Below are positions 1 to 5,829 of a DNA stretch of 8,069 nt, piece by piece. How positions within the stretch are numbered: position 1 is the stretch's first letter; the number at the start of each line of letters is the position of its first letter. Source of the stretch: Thermomicrobiales bacterium (GTDB taxonomy: Bacteria > Chloroflexota > Chloroflexia > Thermomicrobiales > UBA6265); the NCBI GenBank assembly GCA_020847015.1, contig JADLCW010000491.1:1-8069 (forward strand). Direction: 5' to 3'. The translations under genes were made by a program, and so were the position numbers. The notes beneath the pieces are model-generated. The model did not search any database. It was not told where the DNA came from and saw nothing but the letters and a program-made list of their open reading frames with translations.

Positions 1-726
1 GCCGATCGCCGGCTCCACGCCGATGCTGCGGTATGGCGACGCCTCCGGCCAGCCGCCGAGATTGCGCCAGATCGCTATTGCCGCCGGTTGCCCCTCCGCG
101 CGCAAGCGCAGAGTCAGATGGGCGCCATCCGCCACTGTCACCGGCCCCGGTTCGAGCAGCATGAAGAACAGCGCCGATGCGTCGCTGGCCAGACCGTCCA
201 GCGGGGCGCCGAGCGGAGCTGGCCATGGTCCTTCGACAACCGGAACCGGCTCGGCGCTCCGCCAATGGTCCGGCCACACGCGGCTTGTCGTTCCTGGTTC
301 CGCTACCAGCCGCCCGGTCTCCGATACGTCGAGCAGCATGTGCGCGGCCCAAACGAAGCGGAACCCGGGCGCCGCCTCCAATCGGTAGCACGCCGCGAGC
401 CCGCCACGATCGCTTCGGAACGAGCGCATCAGGCGAAAATCTCGCCCGCTCGCCGTCAGCGCGTTGCCTGCGCCAACTGGCGCCCAAGGCCGACTCCAAA
501 CTTCGCCGTGGTCGCTGGCCCCGGCGATGGTCGGGAAGCATTCCTCCCAGCCACCGGCGTCGACAAACGCGCCGCCCGGGGTCGCCGACGCGCGCCCGCG
601 CGACGCTTCCGATCGCCGCCACAGCCACTCCCGACCGCTCGGTCCCCGCAACGTCGCGACCCGCGCCCCCAGTTCGGGCTCAACCCGAATCGTCCAGCCT
701 CCGATCTGCTCGATGGTTGCCGCCAT
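1..726 (-). CDS. Aldose 1-epimerase-like (galactose mutarotase fold) protein, 3' end off the window
   Basis: The reverse strand is open for 242 codons from an ATG at 726 down to base 1, with no stop, so the C-terminus lies outside the window. The protein belongs to the aldose 1-epimerase-like family, whose members interconvert sugar anomers or bind sugars in the cytoplasm. Visible landmarks are GGWEECFPTI (residues 58-67), DHGEVWSRPW (72-81), WAAHMLLDV (126-134) and YRSIGVEPAIG (232-242). By manual comparison with GalM, H73, H129 and E238 sit where the two catalytic histidines and the catalytic glutamate are expected; this alignment is inference. The start is fixed by a strong GGGAGG ribosome site 6 bases upstream and by the lack of any other nearby start. 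There is no signal peptide. The gene is divergent from the CoA-transferase operon across 78 bp, so the two may share control. The exact sugar is unknown. Only a few residues are expected to be missing. Confidence 0.85.
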   Translation of the reverse strand, partial: MAATIEQIGGWTIRVEPELGARVATLRGPSGREWLWRRSEASRGRASATPGGAFVDAGGWEECFPTIAGASDHGEVWSRPWAPVGAGNALTASGRDFRLMRSFRSDRGGLAACYRLEAAPGFRFVWAAHMLLDVSETGRLVAEPGTTSRVWPDHWRSAEPVPVVEGPWPAPLGAPLDGLASDASALFFMLLEPGPVTVADGAHLTLRLRAEGQPAAIAIWRNLGGWPEASPYRSIGVEPAIG

Positions 727-732
727 TCGCCC

Positions 733-738
733 CCTCCC
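733..738 (-). promoter_or_regulatory. Ribosome binding site of the mutarotase-like gene
   Basis: On the reverse strand GGGAGG, within a longer GGGAGGGGG run, lies 6 bases before the ATG at 726. It decides the start of this leftward gene. Confidence 0.75.
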
Positions 739-768
739 AGATTCCTCGACGCCTCGACGATCTGCTGC

Positions 769-797
769 TTGCGTTTGCCGTAAACAAGTCTTATTGT
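769..797 (+). promoter_or_regulatory. Candidate promoter of the CoA-transferase operon (leaderless type)
   Basis: TTGCGT (769-774, 3 of 6 matches to TTGACA) and TATTGT (792-797, 4 of 6 matches to TATAAT) are separated by 17 bases. The hexamer ends 7 bases before the ATG at 805, so transcription would begin at or next to the start codon. No ribosome binding site is visible before 805, which agrees with a leaderless mRNA. On the opposite strand the same bases include TACAAT (793-798), which could serve as the -10 of the leftward mutarotase-like gene. The matches are moderate, but the same arrangement recurs at 5757-5772. Confidence 0.5.
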
Positions 798-804
798 ATG
801 ACTT
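786..804. promoter_or_regulatory. Candidate GntR/FadR-type operator abutting the CoA-transferase start
   Basis: AAGTC (786-790) and GACTT (800-804) form an inverted repeat around a 9-base AT-rich spacer that ends directly before the ATG. Within it, TTGTATGACTT (794-804) fits the general FadR-subfamily pattern TNGTNNNACNA except at the last base. The 10-mer TATTGTATGA (792-801) recurs inverted at 5754-5763. The neighbouring operon encodes a FadR-type regulator, which makes autoregulation plausible. That the regulator binds here is inference. Confidence 0.5.
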
Positions 805-2085
805 ATGAGCGACACCACCGACGCCGAAGCCAGCGGCGCCCTCTCCGGCTACCGGGTCATCGATCTCACCCAGATGCTGGCCGGCCCGTTGTGCGGCATG
901 CGGCTGGGCGATCTTGGCGCCGACGTCATCAAAGTGGAGCCGCCGGCCTCCGGAGAGTTCAATCGCACGCATAGCCTCGCCGGCGCCTATGTCAACGGCG
1001 AAGCGACGACCTTTCTGGCGCTGAATCGCAACAAGCGCTCGGTAGCCATCGATCTCAAGCACCCCGATGGCGTCGCCGCGTTCCGCGATCTCGTCCGCTC
1101 CGCCGACGCACTGGTGCAGAATTTCCGAGCCGGCGTCACCGACCGCCTCGGCATCGGCTACGCCCAGTTGCGCGAGATCAATCCCCGCCTCGTCTACTGC
1201 TCGATCAGCGGCTACGGGCAATCCGGTCCCTACCGCGACCGGCCGGGGCAGGATCTCGTGGTGCAGGGTTATAGCGGTTCGATGTGGGCCGTCGGCAAGA
1301 TGGACGATCCCCCGATCCCCAGCGCCCTATGGGCTGCCGACGCGATGACCGGATATCAAGCCGCTATCGGCATTCTCGGCGCGCTGCTGGCGCGGGAGCG
1401 TACAGGGACCGGGCAACACGTTGAAGTGAACATGCTCTCGGTGGTGATGGATGCACAGGCGCAGGAGCTCGTCACCTATCTCAACACCGGCGTCCTGCCG
1501 ACTCGCTCCGCCGAAACCAGCGCCCACGCTGCCATACCTGCTCCCTATGGCGTCTACGAAACCGCAGACGGGTGGATCACGCTGGCGATGTGCGCGCTAC
1601 CCGCACTCGGACGCGCCATCGGCGTGGCTCGCCTTGAAGAGATGACTGACTATGACGACGGAGTGCGCTTCCGCGACGAGGTGTACCGGCTGGTGCGCCC
1701 GGCAATGAAAGCGCGCCGCACCGCCGACTGGATGACCGTGCTCGATGCGGTCAACGTCTGGAGCGGGCCCGTCTACACCCACGCCGATCTGGAGCGCGAT
1801 CCGCATATCGTGGCGACTGACGCTCTCATTGCAGTCGATCACCCGGTGGCTGGCCGCGTGCGCATGCCGACGCCGCCGCTGCGCATGTCGGAAACGCCGA
1901 CCGGCGTGCGAATGCCAGCGCCGCTTCTTGGTGAGCACACCGCCGAAGTGCTCGGCACGTTGCCCGGCTACGACGCGGAGCGTATCGCCGCTCTGGCTGC
2001 CGACAACGCCGTCCGCGTGACCCCGCAACCCGAAACACCGGCCACCGACGGGATGCCGGCCGACGCGAGAGGGAGGGAGCGATGA
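805..2085 (+). CDS. CaiB/BaiF family (family III) CoA-transferase
   Basis: This 426-residue protein has the normal length for family III CoA-transferases, cytoplasmic enzymes that move CoA from a thioester donor to a carboxylic acid through an enzyme-bound aspartyl anhydride. The family N-terminus is clear (GYRVIDLTQMLAGP at 15-28, then GADVIKVEPP to about 47), followed by the VQNFRAGVTDRLGIGY block and the SGYGQSGPYRDRPGQD block. D179 in ADAMTGYQ matches the catalytic aspartate of formyl-CoA transferase (Asp169). LGEHTAEVL at 375-383 is the usual C-terminal motif. The ATG at 805 is the only sensible start: an in-frame TGA lies at 799-801, and the conserved domain begins about 13 residues in. 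No ribosome binding site precedes it, so it is probably translated from a leaderless mRNA. It is the first gene of the operon and overlaps the crotonase by 4 bases. The CoA acceptor is unknown; pairing with a crotonase recalls CaiB/CaiD of carnitine metabolism, but this is an analogy only. Confidence 0.93.
   Translation: MSDTTDAEASGALSGYRVIDLTQMLAGPLCGMRLGDLGADVIKVEPPASGEFNRTHSLAGAYVNGEATTFLALNRNKRSVAIDLKHPDGVAAFRDLVRSADALVQNFRAGVTDRLGIGYAQLREINPRLVYCSISGYGQSGPYRDRPGQDLVVQGYSGSMWAVGKMDDPPIPSALWAADAMTGYQAAIGILGALLARERTGTGQHVEVNMLSVVMDAQAQELVTYLNTGVLPTRSAETSAHAAIPAPYGVYETADGWITLAMCALPALGRAIGVARLEEMTDYDDGVRFRDEVYRLVRPAMKARRTADWMTVLDAVNVWSGPVYTHADLERDPHIVATDALIAVDHPVAGRVRMPTPPLRMSETPTGVRMPAPLLGEHTAEVLGTLPGYDAERIAALAADNAVRVTPQPETPATDGMPADARGRER
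2071..2079 (+). promoter_or_regulatory. Ribosome binding site of the crotonase, inside the CoA-transferase gene
   Basis: GGGAGGGAG lies just before the ATG at 2082. It supports that start and the 4-base overlap with the preceding gene. Confidence 0.65.
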
Positions 2086-2897
2086 GCGACGGCGCACAGG
2101 CGACACCGACGATCGAACCGGGCGAGGTGCATTTCACGGTCGAGGGCCACGTCGCCACCATCCTGATCGACCGACCGCGCAAACTCAATGCGATGACGGT
2201 GGCCATGGACCACCAGATGAACGAGATTTGCTACGAGATCAACCAGCGCGACGAAGTACGCGCCGTCGTGCTGCGCGGCGCCGGTGAGCGCGCCTTCTGC
2301 GCCGGCAGCGACATCAATGATCTGGCCCACTACGGAACCAAGTGGCAACAGCGCAACCGCATCTTCAGCCGCTCCGACTATGTCTGGGCGATGCTCACCG
2401 TACGCAAGCCGATCGTCACCGCCGTTCGCGGGTATGTCTATGGCGGCGGGCTGGAAATGATCTGCGCCTCCGATATCCGGGTCGGCTCCCCCAGCGCGAC
2501 CTTTTGCGCCGCCGAGATTCGCAATGGCTGGCACGGCGGCTCCGGTTCCACGCAGTTGCTGACCCGCGTCGTCGGACCAGGCATGGCCAGCCTAATGCTG
2601 CTCACCGGGGATCCGATCGGAACCGAGGACGCGCTCCGCTGCGGACTGCTGCAAAAGCTCGTGCCGGACGACGAGCTGGAAACGACGGCCTACGCCATCG
2701 CCGAGCGTATCGCCGGACTGGGTCCGATCGCCGTCGAGTCCACCAAGAACATGATCCGGGTGGCCCAGAGCTCCGCGCTGTCGGTTGGCATGGCCTACGA
2801 AAACGACATGTTCGCCTACTGCATGCTCACGCGCGACGCGCAAGAGGGTCGCGACGCGTTCGCTGAAAAGCGTGCTCCGGTATTCCAAGGGGAATGA
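2082..2897 (+). CDS. Enoyl-CoA hydratase/isomerase (crotonase) family protein
   Basis: This 271-residue cytoplasmic protein is full length for the crotonase superfamily, whose members add or remove water, or shift double bonds, on acyl-CoA thioesters. The core begins with IDRPRKLNAM (29-38). The oxyanion hole is formed by FCAGSDI (72-78) and the GYVYGGGLEM segment (117-126). E125 and E145 are exactly 20 residues apart and match the two catalytic glutamates of rat enoyl-CoA hydratase (Glu144, Glu164), so hydratase/dehydratase chemistry is plausible. The C-terminus FAEKRAPVFQGE resembles that of CaiD. The loop after E145 is unusual: W150-H151-G152 replace the usual hydrophobic pair and proline, which may change acyl-chain selection. 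The gene overlaps the CoA-transferase at ATGA (2082-2085), implying translational coupling, and likely acts on the thioester that enzyme makes. The substrate cannot be named from sequence. Confidence 0.92.
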   Translation: MSDGAQATPTIEPGEVHFTVEGHVATILIDRPRKLNAMTVAMDHQMNEICYEINQRDEVRAVVLRGAGERAFCAGSDINDLAHYGTKWQQRNRIFSRSDYVWAMLTVRKPIVTAVRGYVYGGGLEMICASDIRVGSPSATFCAAEIRNGWHGGSGSTQLLTRVVGPGMASLMLLTGDPIGTEDALRCGLLQKLVPDDELETTAYAIAERIAGLGPIAVESTKNMIRVAQSSALSVGMAYENDMFAYCMLTRDAQEGRDAFAEKRAPVFQGE

Positions 2898-3859
2898 ACG
2901 TGGAGATCGCGCCGGGCATCCACCGCATCGACACGCCACTTGGCGAACGTCGCTGCTCCGTCTATCTGTTGGCCGGGTCCGATTCCGCGCTCCTGATTGA
3001 CACGGGGCTGGCCGGCTCCGTTGAGTCCGCGATCCTGCCTGAGCTCGACCGTCTCGGCGTGGAGCCGGAGCGGGTGCGGCTGGTTCTAATCAGCCACGCG
3101 GACATCGATCACTGTGGCGATGCGGAGGCGGCAAAACGCGCGTTCCCCCGGGCGCTGCTGGCGTGTCATCATGCCGACGCTGCCGAAATCGGCTCGCTGG
3201 AAGCCATGATCGAGCGCCGCTACGGTCAGTTCGCAACCGAGCACGGCCTCGTGGACTCCGCCGAAACCTTGGCGTGGTATCGGGCGGCCGGTCGGTTCGC
3301 CGAGCCCGATCTTCTGCTGGCCGGCGGCGAATCGTTCGCTCTCGGTAGCGGCTGGACGGTCGATCTGCTGCACGTCCCCGGTCACTCGCGCGGTCATCTC
3401 GCGCTGTGGGACCCTCATTCCCGCGCCGCGATCGTCATCGACGCGGCGTTGGGGCGCACCCTGCCCACACGCTCCGGCGAGCCGGCGTTTCCGCCGACCT
3501 ATCGCGACGTGGATGACTATCTCACGACGCTGGATCGGTTGGCGGCGCTGGAGCCGGAGTTGGTGCTGACCGCTCACTATTCCACGATGGATCGCACCTC
3601 CGGCATGGTGTTCCTCGACGAAAGTCGCGGGTTCGTCGCGGATGCCGAGGCGGAGGTGCTCGACGCCCTGGGCAACAGTCTGTCTTCGACCATCGAGGTG
3701 TTGCAGCGGGTGGGACCGGCGCTTGGGGCGTGGCCCGTCGACACCGTACTGGCGGCGCTCGCCTTTCCGATCGTCGGCCACCTCGAACGGCTGGAAGCAG
3801 TCGGACGCGTGCGGCGGCGACATGACGCCGATGGTCTAGCTGCCTGGGAGGCAACATGA
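2894..3859 (+). CDS. Metallo-beta-lactamase-fold hydrolase with C-terminal winged-helix domain
   Basis: This 321-residue protein is a cytoplasmic metallo-beta-lactamase-fold hydrolase of the glyoxalase II/LACTB2-like kind, a fold that hydrolyses thioesters, lactones or other esters using one or two metal ions. Metal ligands are seen as H68, D70, D72 and H73 in SHADIDH, H164 in VPGHSRGH, D183 in VIDAAL and H228 in TAHYST. The first motif has Asp where the classical HxHxDH has its second His, a variant that occurs in the family. Residues from about 250 to the end resemble the winged-helix domain attached to many LACTB2-like proteins (ALAFPIVGHLERLEAVGRV). The ATG at 2894 overlaps the crotonase stop by 4 bases; GTG at 2900 is an alternative, being better spaced from AAGGGG (2887-2892). 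In this operon it could release CoA from a thioester or open a sugar lactone; the sequence does not decide. Confidence 0.9.
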   Translation: MNVEIAPGIHRIDTPLGERRCSVYLLAGSDSALLIDTGLAGSVESAILPELDRLGVEPERVRLVLISHADIDHCGDAEAAKRAFPRALLACHHADAAEIGSLEAMIERRYGQFATEHGLVDSAETLAWYRAAGRFAEPDLLLAGGESFALGSGWTVDLLHVPGHSRGHLALWDPHSRAAIVIDAALGRTLPTRSGEPAFPPTYRDVDDYLTTLDRLAALEPELVLTAHYSTMDRTSGMVFLDESRGFVADAEAEVLDALGNSLSSTIEVLQRVGPALGAWPVDTVLAALAFPIVGHLERLEAVGRVRRRHDADGLAAWEAT

Positions 3860-4962
3860 CAACTTCGGCGCCGATCGCGCAGGCAGCCGATCGCCTTCTG
3901 GCGCTACCGTACGAAACGTGGGCCTTTGGCGACTCGGTCGGGTTCGAGGCCTTGCTGGCGGCCACGCCGGCCACTGGGGATTCGCGCTACGCGGCATTCG
4001 CTCACGGCTTTTTCCGCGCCTGGGCGACCCGTGCCGAACCGTATCGACCGCTCGATTGCACGGCCCCCGGGCTGGCGATGACGCTCGGCGCCGAACAAAC
4101 CGGCGATGCGCGGCTGCTTGATGCGGCGGCTCGCCTGGCCGATTACCTTGCCGGTCGCCGTCTGGTCGGCGGCGTGTTCGCGACTTGGGAGCGTTCGCCG
4201 CTGCGTCACCCGTACGGACCCGGCAGTTTGCCGCCGGACGAAGCGGCGCTGCTGCGCGATCCCGGCGCCGGTGTCTTTGTCGATTGCCTCCACTTTGACC
4301 CGCCGTTTTTCGCCGCGCTGGGGCGAGTCGCCGGTGAGCCGGGTTTCATCCGCCTTGCGATCGAGCAGGCCGTCGGCTACGTGCAACTCTTGCAAGACCC
4401 CACGGGCGGATTGTTCCATCACTTCTGGCTGGAGAAAACGGAGCGTCCCTACATTCTCGGATGGGGTCGCGGCCAAGGCTGGGCGCTGCTCGGTCTGCTG
4501 GATGTGCTGGAGCAGCAAGGCTGGCGGGCCGACGCCGATCCCGGTGATGGACTCGCCATGCTGGCTGACGCCGCGCACCGCCTGGCGGACGCGATGCGGG
4601 GTGTCCAGCGCCCTGACGGTCACTGGTGGGCGGTGGTCCAGGATCCGCAATCCGGCAACGAGACATCCACCGCTGCCTTCATGGCGGTCGCGTTCGCCCG
4701 GGGCCGGGCGTTGGGGCTGCTCGGCGACGACTACCGCGAACCGGAAGCGCGGGCGCTCGCGGCGATTCGCGCCGCCACCAACGTGAACGGCGTGCTGACC
4801 GGCGTCAGCGCCGCCGTCTGGGCTTGCACCTCGCCCAACCACTACGCCCACGTGCCTCGCGGTTTCCTCGTGCCGTGGGGACAGGGGCCGCTCGTGCTGG
4901 CGTTGGCTCGGGCCGAATCAGCCGCCGCCCTGGCGCCGGAGATCGTCCCGGCGGGAGGTTGA
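3856..4962 (+). CDS. GH105/GH88-type unsaturated glycuronyl hydrolase
   Basis: This 368-residue protein has the length and (alpha/alpha)6-barrel signatures of GH105 (YteR/YesR-like), close to GH88. These enzymes hydrate the 4,5 double bond of unsaturated uronic acids made by polysaccharide lyases, releasing the sugar attached to them. D143 in VDCLHFDPPFFAALG is the likely catalytic acid, matching the aspartate of YteR. Other family marks are GWGRGQGW (202-209), the VVQDP segment followed by ETST (269-272), and PWGQGP (340-345). There is no signal peptide, so it acts in the cytoplasm on imported oligosaccharides, in keeping with the ABC transporter downstream. GGGAGG (3846-3851) lies 4 bases before the ATG, which overlaps the hydrolase stop (ATGA, 3856-3859). 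A different (alpha/alpha)6-barrel activity, such as a sugar epimerase-like role, is less likely given the GRGQGW and D143 motifs. The exact glycoside is unknown. Confidence 0.85.
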   Translation: MTTSAPIAQAADRLLALPYETWAFGDSVGFEALLAATPATGDSRYAAFAHGFFRAWATRAEPYRPLDCTAPGLAMTLGAEQTGDARLLDAAARLADYLAGRRLVGGVFATWERSPLRHPYGPGSLPPDEAALLRDPGAGVFVDCLHFDPPFFAALGRVAGEPGFIRLAIEQAVGYVQLLQDPTGGLFHHFWLEKTERPYILGWGRGQGWALLGLLDVLEQQGWRADADPGDGLAMLADAAHRLADAMRGVQRPDGHWWAVVQDPQSGNETSTAAFMAVAFARGRALGLLGDDYREPEARALAAIRAATNVNGVLTGVSAAVWACTSPNHYAHVPRGFLVPWGQGPLVLALARAESAAALAPEIVPAGG

Positions 4963-5709
4963 ATGCCGCCCTATGCCCGCCGCGGCTTACACGGTCAAGT
5001 CGTCCACGAGGTCGGTCGGCGCATCGTCCTCGGCGAACTAACGCCCGGCGGCACGCTGGATCTGGAAGCGCTGGAGCGTGAATACGGTGTCAGCCGGACC
5101 GTCGTTCGCGAGGCGGTCAAGGTGCTGGAAGCCAAAGGGTTGCTCCAGGCGCGCCCCAAGCGCGGCACCATCGTGCGCGAGCGCGAGCGGTGGAATCTGC
5201 TCGATCCCGACATCATCAGCTGGCGGCTGAGCGGCGGCCCCGATGTTGACTTTCTGACCGATCTGAGCGAATTGCGCGAAGCCTTTGAGCCAGCCGCTGC
5301 CCGGCTCGCCGCTGCGCGCGCCGCCCCATCGGACATCGCCGCCATGCGCGCGGCGCTGACTGCGCTGCACGCTCACCGTGGCGATCTGGAGGCGTCCACG
5401 ACCGCTGATGTCGCGCTGCATCGGGCTATCGTGGCTGCGACGGGCAACGAATTATTGACTCGCATCAGCGCTTTGCTCGAAGCCGGTTTGCGCGGGCGCG
5501 ATCAGCTCGCCTTCGTCCACGGCTGGGACACCGCCTATCTCGATCTCCACACCCGGGTAGTCGACGCGATCGAAGCCGGCGACGCCGCGGTCGCCGAGAC
5601 CGCGATGCGAACACTGGTGACTGAGGCTGCCGGCGATGTAGCCAAGGCCCTTAGCCATCCGACTGTTCCCGTCTCCGCGCGAACGGCGTCCAACGATTCG
5701 ACGGATTGA
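4963..5709 (+). CDS. GntR-family transcriptional regulator, FadR/FCD subfamily (DgoR-like)
   Basis: This 248-residue regulator has an N-terminal winged helix (about 7-72) with a recognition helix around SRTVVREAVKVLEAKGLL (44-61) and wing RPKRGTIVRE. A mostly helical FCD effector domain follows (about 98-225). The linker WNLLDPDIISWRL (77-89) is like that of DgoR, the D-galactonate regulator of E. coli, suggesting a sugar-acid ligand. Typical FCD metal ligands are present at D149, H153 and H196, but the expected third histidine is L218; as I recall it, DgoR also lacks a histidine there. The gene starts directly after the hydrolase stop codon, with GGGAGGT (4953-4959) only 3 bases upstream, so it is the last member of the operon and probably autoregulates. 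Candidate targets are the matching sites at 786-804 and 5750-5772. Family and subfamily are firm; ligand and targets are inferred. Confidence 0.93.
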   Translation: MPPYARRGLHGQVVHEVGRRIVLGELTPGGTLDLEALEREYGVSRTVVREAVKVLEAKGLLQARPKRGTIVRERERWNLLDPDIISWRLSGGPDVDFLTDLSELREAFEPAAARLAAARAAPSDIAAMRAALTALHAHRGDLEASTTADVALHRAIVAATGNELLTRISALLEAGLRGRDQLAFVHGWDTAYLDLHTRVVDAIEAGDAAVAETAMRTLVTEAAGDVAKALSHPTVPVSARTASNDSTD

Positions 5710-5713
5710 CAGC

Positions 5714-5748
5714 ACGGACAATGTTCCGTACGATGCGGTGGTGTCCGT
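5714..5748. repeat. Nested inverted repeats in the gap between the two operons
   Basis: ACGGACA (5714-5720) is perfectly complementary to TGTCCGT (5742-5748) across 21 bases. Inside, ACGGA (5714-5718) can also pair with TCCGT (5725-5729) across 6 bases. No run of T follows, so this is not a convincing intrinsic terminator. It could be a weak hairpin ending the first operon or a binding site for a second regulator. The rest of the 120-bp gap (5710-5829) holds the transporter promoter and ribosome site. Confidence 0.4.
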
Positions 5749-5749
5749 T

Positions 5750-5772
5750 CTAATCATACAATATGACGTATG
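5750..5772. promoter_or_regulatory. Candidate promoter and GntR/FadR-type operator of the sugar transporter
   Basis: TACAAT (5757-5762) matches 5 of 6 bases of the -10 consensus and ends exactly 7 bases before an ATG at 5770, as in the promoter at 792-807. I see no good -35. TCATA-CAA-TATGA (5754-5766) is a perfect 5-base-arm palindrome, and CATAC/GTATG (5755-5759, 5768-5772) a second, overlapping one. Aligned to 785-807, 16 of 23 bases are identical, including TATGAC and TATG. The first 10 bases also match 792-801 in inverted orientation. Shared control by the neighbouring regulator is inferred. Confidence 0.55.
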
Positions 5773-5814
5773 GCGCGCCGGCGATGGACCGGCTCGGCGA
5801 GAACGGACGACAAC

Positions 5815-5820
5815 GGAGGT
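5815..5820 (+). promoter_or_regulatory. Ribosome binding site of the binding-protein gene
   Basis: GGAGGT lies 9 bases before the ATG at 5830. It favours 5830 over the in-frame upstream ATG at 5770, which has no ribosome site and would add 20 polar residues before the export signal. Confidence 0.75.
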
Positions 5821-5829
5821 GCAGGCACG

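Noticed and set aside
456..818. A 120-codon reverse-strand frame overlapping the mutarotase-like gene
   Set aside because: It is in a different frame from the motif-bearing protein and has no family resemblance.
177..974. Forward-strand open frames of 231-265 codons over 88-974
   Set aside because: They are rich in Arg, Pro and Ala without domains and lie opposite the mutarotase-like gene, which has recognisable motifs and a strong ribosome site. One also runs into the CoA-transferase in another frame.
3086..3823. A 245-codon reverse-strand open frame inside the MBL gene
   Set aside because: It is antisense to a protein with intact metal ligands and shows no family signature.
3904..4851. 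A 315-codon reverse-strand open frame inside the GH105 gene
   Set aside because: It is antisense to a well-conserved gene with clear motifs, and it has no recognisable domain. GC-rich codon bias creates such frames.
5714..5748. Intrinsic terminator after the regulator gene
   Set aside because: The inverted repeat has a 21-base loop and no T run after it, so termination by this route is not supported.
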